The position numbers and the translations under genes are program-made. A stretch of DNA of 64,000 nt from Stagnihabitans sp038231395 (GTDB lineage Bacteria > Pseudomonadota > Alphaproteobacteria > Rhodobacterales > Rhodobacteraceae). This document shows positions 36,218-45,311 of the stretch, in pieces. The stretch lies in the NCBI GenBank assembly GCA_038231395.1, contig JBBRLL010000008.1, positions 41,667 to 105,666 on the forward strand, read 5' to 3'. A model generated the notes under the pieces. It saw only the letters and a list, made by a program, of their open reading frames with translations. It ran no database searches and was not told where the DNA came from. Within the stretch, counting starts at the first letter, position 1. Each line of letters opens with the position of its first letter.

Positions 36218-36985
36218 ATGCTGAATAAGGTAGTGCACCCCGCGCGCGAGACGAAGGACAGGCCGACGCTGGTGATTGCGCATGGGCTGTTTGGATCGGC
36301 GCGCAACTGGGGGGTGATTGCGCGCAATCTGGCGACACGGCGCGATGTGGTGGCGGTGGATATGCGCAACCACGGCGGCAGTTTTCGCGCCGACAGCCAG
36401 TCCTATGCCGATATGGCGGGCGATCTGGCCGAGGTGCTGGAGAGTGTCGGCGTGGCGGATGTGCTGGGACACTCGATGGGGGGCAAGGCTGCGATGCAAC
36501 TGGCGTTGACCCATGGCGCCTTGCTGCGGCGGCTGGTGGTGGCCGATATTGCGCCAGTGGCCTATGGACATGACCAAAGCCGGCATATCTTGACGATGCG
36601 AAGTCTGGACTTGACCGGGTTGTCGAGCAGGCTGGAGGCGGACCGGCGCTTAAGCTTGGCGGTGGCTGACCCGGCCCTGCGGGCGTTTTTCCTGCAATCG
36701 CTGGATTTGAAGGCCACTCCGCCAGTGTGGCGGCTCAATCTGGATGTGCTGGAGGCCGAGATGGCCAAGATCGTCGGCTGGCCGGGCACTGGCGGGCATT
36801 TTGACGGGCCGGTGCTGTTTCTGGCAGGTTCGGAAAGCCAATATGTCAAGGCGGAGTACCGCGACGCGATCCTGACCCTGTTTCCCGCCGCGCGTTTTGC
36901 CAGACTGAACGGGGCGGGGCATTGGCTGCACGCCGACCGCCCGCGTGAGTTTGAAGCAACCGTGCGGATTTTTCTGGACGCCTGA
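36218..36985 (+). CDS. Alpha/beta-hydrolase, YbfF-type esterase
   Basis: A 255-residue cytoplasmic hydrolase. Oxyanion-hole HGLFGSARNW (about 22-31), nucleophile elbow LGHSMGGKAA (Ser about 87), and C-terminal NGAGHWLHAD supply Ser and His of the triad; the acid is likely Asp or Glu around FLAGSESQYV. The sequence VVAVDMRNHGGS matches the YbfF/ABHD11 class. Substrate unknown; short acyl esters or acyl-CoA thioesters are typical. Confidence 0.85.
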   Translation: MLNKVVHPARETKDRPTLVIAHGLFGSARNWGVIARNLATRRDVVAVDMRNHGGSFRADSQSYADMAGDLAEVLESVGVADVLGHSMGGKAAMQLALTHGALLRRLVVADIAPVAYGHDQSRHILTMRSLDLTGLSSRLEADRRLSLAVADPALRAFFLQSLDLKATPPVWRLNLDVLEAEMAKIVGWPGTGGHFDGPVLFLAGSESQYVKAEYRDAILTLFPAARFARLNGAGHWLHADRPREFEATVRIFLDA

Positions 36986-37106
36986 GACGGGGATTCGGAG
37001 GCCTGCGCGATGATTATAACGAGCGAAATCAAGGGCAGGCGTCTGGTTTTCTACTAAGAAGCAACGGCAGGCGTTTTATCGGGAATAGGTTCATGCGTCC
37101 GCGCGG

Positions 37107-37125
37107 GATTTTTCGCAGAAAAATC
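37107..37125. repeat. Palindromic element GATTTTTCGCAGAAAAATC, copy A
   Basis: A 7-bp perfect stem with a 5-nt loop, between the convergent ends of the esterase and cytochrome b561 genes. Identical to three copies at 60.4-60.5 kb. The U-rich arm makes it a candidate bidirectional terminator. Confidence 0.9.
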
Positions 37126-37130
37126 GTGGC

Positions 37131-37616
37131 TCAGCCGGGTTTGCGCATCCGGTTCAGCAAGCCGTCTTTCAGGATGAAATGGTGGTAGAAAGCGGCCACG
37201 ACATGCAGCGCAATCACGATCCACAACAAAGCTTTCAGGATACCGCCGTGCAGATCACCCAAGGCGGTGAAGCCACCGTAAAAGGTCAACAGGCCCGTCA
37301 CCGGCATTGCGAACATCAGGACGTACAGCAGGATATGGCCCGCATCGCCTGCCAGTTTCAGGGCGGCACTTTCGCCCTCCGCGGCCGCCGGTACGCCGCG
37401 CGTGAAGCGCAGCGTCAGCCGCCACAATACCAGCAGCAGAATGGCCACGCCGGCGATGATGTGCAGCCATGCGCCCGTTGTCGTGGGCATCGGACCGGTT
37501 TGCCGGATCTGACGCCACAGCGCGGTCATGTCATCGCTGAAAATCAGGTTGTACAGGATCAGCAGGGCAACGCCCCAATGCAGCGCAATTTGCGTCAGTG
37601 AAAAGCCTTTGACCAT
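37131..37616 (-). CDS. Cytochrome b561 family protein
   Basis: A 161-residue inner-membrane protein with four hydrophobic helices (about 8-26, 46-68, 88-110, 125-150). Heme-b ligand histidines are present at the expected helix positions: His13 (QIALHWG), His52 (AWLHIIAG), His94 (AGHILLY) and His137 (IALHVVAAFYHH). The family shuttles electrons between quinol and periplasmic acceptors, for example superoxide in CybB. GGAGGG precedes the ATG. Confidence 0.92.
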   Translation of the reverse strand: MVKGFSLTQIALHWGVALLILYNLIFSDDMTALWRQIRQTGPMPTTTGAWLHIIAGVAILLLVLWRLTLRFTRGVPAAAEGESAALKLAGDAGHILLYVLMFAMPVTGLLTFYGGFTALGDLHGGILKALLWIVIALHVVAAFYHHFILKDGLLNRMRKPG

Positions 37617-37729
37617 GGGTCCCTCCTACGGTTATTTTGCGTTTAACGACAGGAAAACGCAATTCCGTCGGGCTGTGCAAGGCTGTTTATCATTGGGTTG
37701 GGCGGGACCATGACGGCCCCGCCCCATCG

Positions 37730-38806
37730 TCAGACCTTCAGACCAAGCCCGCCTTGGGCCGCCGATTGTTCGGCCCGGTCCAGCAGTCTTTGCAGCATGG
37801 CACCGCGGGCGAAATCGGGGTTGGCAGCCCCCTCGCCCCGGATCGCCGCGATGAAGCGTTCGTAGATCGTGCCAAGGACCGGGCAGGCGACGTCATGCCA
37901 GGTGGCGCTCTCCATATCCGCCTCCAGACAGGCGCGCAGGGTCGAGATGTTGCGCTCCCACAACACCTCAAGCCCGCCCTTGGTGCCATAAATCCGCAGG
38001 CGCAGGTCGTTGAGGTGGCCGGTGGCAAAGCGGGTGGCGGAAACCGTACCCAAAGCGCCGTTGGCAAGGGTCAGTTGCATGGTGGCGCTGTCGTTGGCAT
38101 CAAGGGGATATTCGCCGATCTGGTCGCCGGGGGCCTTGTGGAACGTGGCAAGCCGGGCAGAGATTTCAGCAACCGGCTGGCCTGCGACAAAGGTGGCGAA
38201 GTCGAGGATATGGATGCCGACATCGCCCAAAACCCCTTTGGAGCCGTGCTTGGTGGACAGACGCCAGAGCCATTTCTGCTCTTGATCCCAGTGGCCCCAG
38301 GCGGGTTGGGTCAACCAGGATTGCAGATAGGACGCCTCAAAATGCCGGACCTCGCCAATCGCGCCTTCGGCCACCATTTTGGCGGCTTGCTGAAGGGCAG
38401 CGCCATTGCGGTAGGACAGGTTGACCATGTTGACCACACCGGCAGCCGTGGCGGCGGCGGCCATCTGATCGGCCTGCGCCTCTGAGGTGGCGAGCGGCTT
38501 TTCGCACAGGATATGTTTGCCAGCCGCAAGCACCGGCATGGTCGTGGCGAAATGGGCCGCGTCGGGGGTGACGTTGGTGACGGCGTCGAACTGGCCCCAG
38601 GCGATCGCCTCGTCCAGCGCGGCGAAACCGTGCGGGATTTTGTGGGTGGCGCAGAAGTCTTGCAACTGCGCAGGCCTTGTGTCGATGCCTGCCACCAGCG
38701 AGACGCCCTCGATCTTGGCGAAGCTTTCGGCATGGTTGGCCGCCATGCCGCCGGTGCCCAGAATCAAGAGGCGGACTGGCTTTCTGGAAGACGCAGGTTG
38801 GGCCAT
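37730..38806 (-). CDS. thuB: Gfo/Idh/MocA-family oxidoreductase, ThuB-like
   Basis: NAD(P)-dependent sugar dehydrogenase of 358 residues. Rossmann motif GTGGMAANH (17-25), CEKPLATS (about 96-103) with the catalytic Lys, and a C-terminal beta-sheet domain with HILDFATFVAG. In Sinorhizobium meliloti ThuA and ThuB oxidise trehalose/maltose-type disaccharides to 3-keto forms; the gene order here is the same, which supports the name. Its ATG overlaps the thuA stop by one base. Last gene of the operon. Confidence 0.85.
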   Translation of the reverse strand: MAQPASSRKPVRLLILGTGGMAANHAESFAKIEGVSLVAGIDTRPAQLQDFCATHKIPHGFAALDEAIAWGQFDAVTNVTPDAAHFATTMPVLAAGKHILCEKPLATSEAQADQMAAAATAAGVVNMVNLSYRNGAALQQAAKMVAEGAIGEVRHFEASYLQSWLTQPAWGHWDQEQKWLWRLSTKHGSKGVLGDVGIHILDFATFVAGQPVAEISARLATFHKAPGDQIGEYPLDANDSATMQLTLANGALGTVSATRFATGHLNDLRLRIYGTKGGLEVLWERNISTLRACLEADMESATWHDVACPVLGTIYERFIAAIRGEGAANPDFARGAMLQRLLDRAEQSAAQGGLGLKV

Positions 38807-39591
38807 CAGCGCAGACCTTCCTCACCGGCATGGTGCAGACGGGGACCACGTTCCACCAGCGGCTCCAGCGCTTTTTCCACCGGGGTGTTGGGGGCGGCAT
38901 TGGGGTTGCCGATACGGGGCTGCGGGTTATGCGCCCATTTGACTGCGTTGGAGATCACCTTTTGCACGTTGGCATCGTGGTAGGACGGATAGGTTTCGTG
39001 GCCGGGGCGGAAGTAGAAGATATTGCCAGCGCCGCGACGATAGGTCAGGCCGGAGCGGAACACCTCACCGCCCTGAAACCAGGAAATGAACACGGTTTCA
39101 AGGGGTTCGGGCACGCCGAACGGCTCGCCATACATCTCTTCGGTTTCCAGCTCGAAATGGTCGGGCAGGTCGCGGGCAATCGGGTGTTGACGCGAGGTGA
39201 CCCAGATCCGCTCGCGCTCGCCGGCTTCGCGCCAGGTCAGGTTGCAGGGCGCGCCCATCAGGCGCTTGAAGGGTTTGGAGAAGTGGGCTGAGTGCAGGAA
39301 GATCACCCCCATGCCGCCCCAGACAGCGTCGCAGACCCGCTCCGCGATCTTGTCATCGACCTGACCATGGGCCGCGTGGCCCCACCAGATCAGCACATCG
39401 GTTTCGGCGATCTTTTCAGCCGTCATGCCGTGCTGATCGTCTTGCAGGGTGACGGTGCTGACCTTGAACGCCGGATCGGTGTTCAAAGCGGCGGCAATGG
39501 TGCCATGCATGGTCAGGGGATAAACCTCTGCCACGGCTTTGTTTTTCTGCTCATGGACGTTTTCGCCCCAGACGGTGACGCGGATGGTCAT
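38806..39591 (-). CDS. thuA: ThuA-like trehalose utilization protein
   Basis: Glutamine-amidotransferase-fold ThuA protein of 261 residues. Seen: LIWWGHAAHGQV, VIFLHSAHFSKPF (about 97-109), the acidic EEMYGEPFGVP, and GGEVFRSGLTYRRGAGNIFYFRPGHE (core about 178-200), all characteristic of ThuA. It works with ThuB in oxidation of imported disaccharide. It follows thuK after a 53-bp gap that contains a hairpin and overlaps thuB by one base. Confidence 0.9.
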   Translation of the reverse strand: MTIRVTVWGENVHEQKNKAVAEVYPLTMHGTIAAALNTDPAFKVSTVTLQDDQHGMTAEKIAETDVLIWWGHAAHGQVDDKIAERVCDAVWGGMGVIFLHSAHFSKPFKRLMGAPCNLTWREAGERERIWVTSRQHPIARDLPDHFELETEEMYGEPFGVPEPLETVFISWFQGGEVFRSGLTYRRGAGNIFYFRPGHETYPSYHDANVQKVISNAVKWAHNPQPRIGNPNAAPNTPVEKALEPLVERGPRLHHAGEEGLR

Positions 39592-39612
39592 GGTTTTGTC
39601 TTTCCAAATAGG

Positions 39613-39637
39613 GGGTGGCCGCTGGTTGAGGCCACCC
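39613..39637. repeat. Intercistronic hairpin between thuK and thuA
   Basis: GGGTGGCC, 9-nt loop, GGCCACCC. There is no T-run, so it is more likely an mRNA-stability or partial-termination element than a full terminator. Confidence 0.65.
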
Positions 39638-39644
39638 GGACAGA

Positions 39645-40649
39645 TCAGCGGATAGGCTGGCCGTTTGCATCGAAGCGATACAACATTCCGGCCTTGGGTT
39701 GCAATTGCACGGTGGTGCCGACAGCGACCTTCAGTTTGCCCTCTTGCCGGACGATCAGCGCCTCGTCTGCGCCGATTTCGACAAAGAGATAGTTGTCAGA
39801 ACCGAGGTCTTCGGCATGCACCACTTCGCCCTGCCATTTGCCGCCCATCGCCACCACGTCGATATGTTCAGAGCGGATGCCAAGGGTGGTGCAGCTTTCG
39901 TCGCTGGCGAATTTCCCGGTCAGGAAGTTCATTTTGGGCGAGCCTATGAAACCTGCGACAAACAACGAGTTGGGGCTGTCGTAAAGTTCCGACGGGGTAC
40001 CGACCTGCATCAGCTTGCCATCGCGCAGAACGGCAATGCGGTCGGCAAGCGTCATCGCCTCCACCTGATCGTGGGTCACATAGATCATCGTGACGTTGGA
40101 CATCGAGTGGTGGAGCTTGGCAATCTCCAACCGGGTCTGCACGCGCAAAGAGGCGTCAAGGTTGGACAGCGGCTCGTCAAACAGGAACACGCGCGGATCA
40201 CGCACGATGGCGCGGCCGATGGCGACGCGCTGGCGTTGACCGCCGGACAGTTGCTTGGGCAAACGGTCCAGAAGGTGGTCGATCTGCAACAGCTTGGCCG
40301 CATCCATCACGCGCTTTTTCATCTCCTCCGCACTGGCTTTGGCCAGTTTCATCCCGAAGGCCATGTTGTCGTACACGGTCATGTGCGGGTACAAAGCGTA
40401 GGATTGGAACACCATGGCGATGCCGCGTTTGGAGGGGATCAGGTTGTTGACCACCTCGCCATCAAACATCATGTCGCCGGTGGTGATTTCCTCCAGCCCC
40501 GAAATCAGGCGCAGCAGGGTGGATTTGCCGCACCCCGAGGGGCCGACAAACACCATGAACTCGCCCTTTTCGATGACAAGGTCGATGCCTTTGATGACAT
40601 CCACCGCGCCGTAAGACTTTTTGACGTTCTTCAGTTCGATCTTTGCCAT
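39645..40649 (-). CDS. thuK: Sugar ABC transporter ATPase, ThuK/UgpC type
   Basis: A 334-residue ATPase of the MalK/UgpC group. Walker A GPSGCGKST (about 37-45), signature LSGGQRQRVAIGRA (about 135-148), Walker B VFLFDEPLSNLD, H-loop VTHDQ, and a C-terminal TOBE/OB regulatory domain (about 240-334). It energises import through the two permeases that precede it in the operon; spacing to the permease gene is 3 bp. Confidence 0.93.
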   Translation of the reverse strand: MAKIELKNVKKSYGAVDVIKGIDLVIEKGEFMVFVGPSGCGKSTLLRLISGLEEITTGDMMFDGEVVNNLIPSKRGIAMVFQSYALYPHMTVYDNMAFGMKLAKASAEEMKKRVMDAAKLLQIDHLLDRLPKQLSGGQRQRVAIGRAIVRDPRVFLFDEPLSNLDASLRVQTRLEIAKLHHSMSNVTMIYVTHDQVEAMTLADRIAVLRDGKLMQVGTPSELYDSPNSLFVAGFIGSPKMNFLTGKFASDESCTTLGIRSEHIDVVAMGGKWQGEVVHAEDLGSDNYLFVEIGADEALIVRQEGKLKVAVGTTVQLQPKAGMLYRFDANGQPIR

Positions 40650-40652
40650 TTT

Positions 40653-41488
40653 TCAGCCCTTCACGCCGCCTGCGGTCAAACCCGCGACGATTTTGCGTTG
40701 GAATACGAGAACGAGGATAACCAGCGGTATCGTCACGATGACCGATGCCGCCATGATCGGCCCCCACGGAATTTCCTGCACCGAGGCGCCCGACAACATG
40801 GCGATGGCAACCGGCGTGGTGCGCTGATCTTCGGACAGGGTGAAGGTCAGGGCGAACAGGAATTCATTCCACGCGCCGATGAAGGCCAGAAGTCCGGTGG
40901 TGACCAAAGCGGGCCACAAAAGCGGCAGGAAGACCTTGGTGATGATGATCCAGGGGGTGGCGCCGTCGACAATGGCGGCCTCCTCAATCTCCACCGGCAG
41001 ATCGCGCATGAAGGTGGTCAGCACCCAGACGGTGAACGGCAGGGTAAAGACGGTGTAGCTGATGATCATCGCCCAAGGCGTATTGAAGAGGCCAAGGAAC
41101 TTGATCATCTCGATCATGCCAGCCAGCACGGCGATTTGCGGGAACATCGACACGGCGAGGATGGTCATCAGCAAAATGCCGCGGCCACGGAACCGGACCC
41201 GGCTGAGGGCGTAGGACGCGGTGACCGCCAGAAACAGCGCAAAGATCACCGTGGTTGACGCGATGAAAACCGAGTTGAGCACAGAGCGCGGAAAGTTCCT
41301 GCCATTCAGCACCGCCGCATAGTTCGAAAAGTCGATGACGGAGGGGAAGTAATGGATCTCGAACAAGGCGGTGCCCGAGGCGAAGGAGGTGACGATGGCG
41401 TAGTAGAACGGAAAGATGGCATAGACGACGATCACGACCACGAAGGCGTAAAAGCAGACGTTCCAGAATTTGGCGCTGAGCGAGGCGT

Positions 41489-41492
<4 letters not shown>
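40653..41492 (-). CDS. thuG: Sugar ABC transporter permease, ThuG/MalG type
   Basis: Inner-membrane permease of 279 residues with six predicted helices and the EAA loop EEAAIVDGATPWIIITKVFLP (core EEAAIVDGA, about 190-198) that docks on the ATPase. Overlaps the upstream permease gene by 4 bp. The length and the short N-terminal tail mark it as the MalG-like partner. Confidence 0.92.
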
Positions 41493-42457
<965 letters not shown>

Positions 42458-42534
42458 GGATCCCCCCTAAATTTATCCCCCAAGGCATGAGATTACCCGA
42501 AGGAACGGCCTCCTCCCCGGGGGCCGTGGTAGAC

Positions 42535-42569
42535 AAAAGGGGCGGCGGACCAAAACCGCCGCCCCTTTT
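42535..42569. terminator. Strong stem-loop after thuE
   Basis: A 14-bp perfect stem AAAAGGGGCGGCGG / CCGCCGCCCCTTTT with a 7-nt loop, just after the thuE stop in transcription order. On the minus strand it ends in CCCCTTTTG, so partial termination or 3'-end protection is likely, giving more binding protein than permease. A weaker hairpin (ACGGCC...GGCCGT) follows at about 42505-42527. Confidence 0.75.
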
Positions 42570-42597
42570 CAGACGTGTCCCAAGGTGGGCGGATTGC

Positions 42598-43866
42598 TTA
42601 CCAATTGTCGCCCTTTAGGTCGGTCAGGTCAGCGTCCAGCTTGGCCAGATTTTCGGCAGCGGTGCCAGAGCCCGACAGGGTGTCATGCACGGCGGACCAG
42701 AACTTGGCCGAAACTTCGTTGTACTTGCCCAAAGTCGGGGCGGACGGACGCGGAACCGCATTCAGGAACACGCTTTTCCACTGCGGGATGATCGGCTGTG
42801 CGGCGGCAATGTCCTTGTCGTCATAAAGCGCCTGAATCGTCGGCAGGTTCGACTCGTTCAAAGCGCGCATCTTCTGCACGTCCGGGCCAGCCAGCCACAT
42901 GGCCAGCGAGATCGCCGCATCCTGATGCTTGGAGTATTTGGACACAGCCATGTTCCAGCCGCCCAATGTGGCCGCAGACGGATCGCCAGCCGCACCGACC
43001 GGCAGGGTTGTCACGCCGAACAGACCTTTGACCTTGCTGTCAGCGCCATTGCCCAGACCGTAAGCATAGGGCCAGTTGCGCATGAAGGCGGCGTTGCCAG
43101 CCTGCCAGACGCCACGGGCTTCTTCTTCCTGATAGGACAGGACACCGGCGGGAGAGATCGTGCCCACCCAGCTTTTGGCGGTTTCAAGCGCCTTGGCGGC
43201 CTTGGGGTTGTTGATCGAGATGGTGCCATCCGGCTCCACGATTTGACCGCCGCCGAAGGATTTCACCCACTCCAGCGCGTCGCAGGTCAGGCCCTCGTAG
43301 GCGTTGCCCTGCCAGACGAAACCCCAGAAGTCCTTGTTGGCCGCGCGCTCGCCATCCTGAACGGTTTTGGCGGCAGCGGTCAGCTCGTCCCATGTCTTCG
43401 GCACGGCGACCTTGTATTTGTCGAGCAGGTCCTTGCGGTAATACAAAGCCGGCGCGTCGGTGAAGATCGGCAGGGCGACCAGCTTGCCGCCCACGGTCTG
43501 CGACTGGATGATCGAGGGGAATTCGGTCGGGATCAGGTCTTTGGCCGCAGCGGTCAGGTCCACGAAGTGTTGCGCCAGTTGCGGGGCCCAGATCACGTCG
43601 GTCTGATAGAGGTCGATGTCAGAGGTGCCAGCGGCCAGCCACAGGCGGTACTGGGCGAACTGGTCAGAGGTTGACGCGGGCATCGGCACCAGCTTGACAG
43701 TGTTGCCGGTCTTTTCTTCCCAAGGCTTGACGTATTTGGCGAAGTTGTCGATGGCGGCACCGACGGCACCTGACACAACTGTAACTTCATCCGCCATGAC
43801 CGGCGCGCCGAAAACAGCCAGAACAGCAGCGAAAGCCGTAGCGCCTGCCCGATATCCAATGGACAT
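42598..43866 (-). CDS. thuE: Periplasmic sugar-binding protein, ThuE type
   Basis: A 422-residue extracellular solute-binding protein (family 1, MalE-like). Signal peptide GATAFAAVLAVFGAPVMADE with cleavage after VMA. The mature protein contains YRLWLAAGTSDIDLYQTDVIWAPQL-type lobes (WAPQLA about 90) and a Trp/Tyr-rich sugar site (FWGFVWQGNAYEGL). First gene of the thuEFGKAB operon; GGGAGGGAG precedes the ATG. Trehalose, maltose or sucrose are likely ligands, by operon analogy only. Confidence 0.9.
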   Translation of the reverse strand: MSIGYRAGATAFAAVLAVFGAPVMADEVTVVSGAVGAAIDNFAKYVKPWEEKTGNTVKLVPMPASTSDQFAQYRLWLAAGTSDIDLYQTDVIWAPQLAQHFVDLTAAAKDLIPTEFPSIIQSQTVGGKLVALPIFTDAPALYYRKDLLDKYKVAVPKTWDELTAAAKTVQDGERAANKDFWGFVWQGNAYEGLTCDALEWVKSFGGGQIVEPDGTISINNPKAAKALETAKSWVGTISPAGVLSYQEEEARGVWQAGNAAFMRNWPYAYGLGNGADSKVKGLFGVTTLPVGAAGDPSAATLGGWNMAVSKYSKHQDAAISLAMWLAGPDVQKMRALNESNLPTIQALYDDKDIAAAQPIIPQWKSVFLNAVPRPSAPTLGKYNEVSAKFWSAVHDTLSGSGTAAENLAKLDADLTDLKGDNW

Positions 43867-44281
43867 GGGTCTCCCTCCCTAATGATTGAAATGCGCCGAT
43901 CGGGCGCGAGCTCCCTTAAAAACGCGGCGAGAGCGGACCTGTCTGCGCAGGCTTTCCCGAAACGTTTCGCATTGCCTTATCGCAGGAATTCGGGGCAAGT
44001 CAACGATTCTCGCCTCAAAGCGCTTTCAAACCGCGTTGAGGGGGGTGGCGTTTCTTACAACGACGGGGCAGAGTCGCGCGGTTGGCAGAAGGACGGAGCG
44101 GTTGCGGGTTGGGCAGCAGGCCCGGATGTTATTCTATTGAAATAATTTCGTAAAAATCCATGGTCCCGGCGACGGGGCCAAGTGGTTTGAAGAGGCCTTT
44201 GAAGGCGACAAATCCCCCTGCCCTCGCTTGGCAACTTCAAACCAAAGCGCCACGAATGGCGCTACCCGATGTCAGGTTGCG
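43867..44281. promoter_or_regulatory. thu operon upstream region with two LacI-type palindromes
   Basis: This 415-bp gene-free stretch separates thuE from the end of the GAF-Fis regulator gene. It contains CGAAACGTTTCG (43958-43969), a perfect 12-bp palindrome with a central CG, and AAAGCGCTTT (44017-44026), a 10-bp palindrome with central GC/CG. Both are of the kind bound by LacI-family repressors (the known thu regulator ThuR is LacI-type). No LacI gene is in the window. Confidence 0.65.
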
Positions 44282-45229
44282 TCACGACGTGCGCCCCAGT
44301 TTGCGGTGGAACGTGGCGCGCGAAATGCCAAGCGCGCGGGCGGCGGCGGTGGCATTGCCGCCTGCACGGGCCAAAGCGCGGGCCATCACGGCACGCTCCC
44401 CCGCCTCCAGCGTCGTAGGGGTGTCAAGACCCAGCAGATCGGCAGCGGGCACCGGTTTGCGGGCAAGGTCGCCCAGCAAGCCGAAATGCTGGCGGGCGGC
44501 GCGGGTGGCGCCAATCACCAACTCGTCGGCGTCCACCGCCAGAATTGCGCCCTGTGCGCGGTCCAGACCCGGTGCCATCATCAGGCGGGCTTTGGGAAAG
44601 GCTGTGCAGAACAGATCGCCTTCAATCCGCCGGGCCGCATCCATCACGGCATGGGCGATCAGGCCAGCCACCGCCTCGTTCGTCTCTGTCCCTGCCGTGG
44701 AGACATCCAGCACGGCGACCAGATGCCCCTCTGCGTCATGCACGGGGGCGGAGGAGCAGGACAGGTCGATGTTGGCCGTCAGGTAGTGCTGATCGCGGTG
44801 GATGGTGACGGCGCGCCCCTCGGCCACACAGGTGCCGATGCCGTTGGTGCCCGCCGAAGCCTCTGACCACAGAGTGCCCGTCCACAGACCGTTGTCCTGA
44901 AAATCGCGGTCATGGGCGGGGTTGCCACGGCGGTCCACCGGAATGCCCTGATCGCTGGCCAGGATGACGCAGCCGCCAAGCCCGCCAACCGCCTGAAACA
45001 GCCGGTCCAGAGTGGGGCCAGCGGCTTGCAGCACCGGGCCAAGACGGTCGCACAGCTGGCGGAACTCCGCCTCGGTCAGGCGGTCACGGGTGACGCGGTG
45101 ACTGGGATCCAGCCCGTGCATCCGGGCAGACCTGCTCCACGAGGCGACGATGGCAGAGCGGACCGCCCCGCCCCGGGCCAGTGCTGCCGCCACGGCGGCC
45201 TCGTGTTCCCGCGTGGGCCGTGTCGTCAT
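44282..45229 (-). CDS. GAF-domain transcriptional regulator with Fis-type HTH (AcoR-like, no AAA+ domain)
   Basis: A 315-residue regulator. The N-terminal region (about 25-60) has SWSRSARMHGLDPSH, as in AcoR-type proteins. A GAF domain follows (about 70-200; GTLWSEASAGTNGIGTC and HYLTANIDLSCSSAPVHD). The C terminus is a Fis-type helix-turn-helix (ARAGGNATAAARALGISRATFHRKLG). The sigma-54 AAA+ module normally between them is absent, so it cannot activate sigma-54 promoters. Effector and targets are unknown. ATG 45229 has GGGGAGGG upstream; the frame opens 11 codons earlier. Confidence 0.85.
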   Translation of the reverse strand: MTTRPTREHEAAVAAALARGGAVRSAIVASWSRSARMHGLDPSHRVTRDRLTEAEFRQLCDRLGPVLQAAGPTLDRLFQAVGGLGGCVILASDQGIPVDRRGNPAHDRDFQDNGLWTGTLWSEASAGTNGIGTCVAEGRAVTIHRDQHYLTANIDLSCSSAPVHDAEGHLVAVLDVSTAGTETNEAVAGLIAHAVMDAARRIEGDLFCTAFPKARLMMAPGLDRAQGAILAVDADELVIGATRAARQHFGLLGDLARKPVPAADLLGLDTPTTLEAGERAVMARALARAGGNATAAARALGISRATFHRKLGRTS

Positions 45230-45311
45230 CGGTGCCCTCCCCAGCCAACCCGAATCCGCCACTTGAGTGTGCTACCTTAGCGAGAAAGGCGGATGGGTCA
45301 AAAGGGCATTT

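Noticed and set aside
39699..41258. 519-codon frame antisense to the thuK and thuG genes
   Set aside because: Very His/Gly/Asp rich, spans two real genes and the gap between them, no domain seen.
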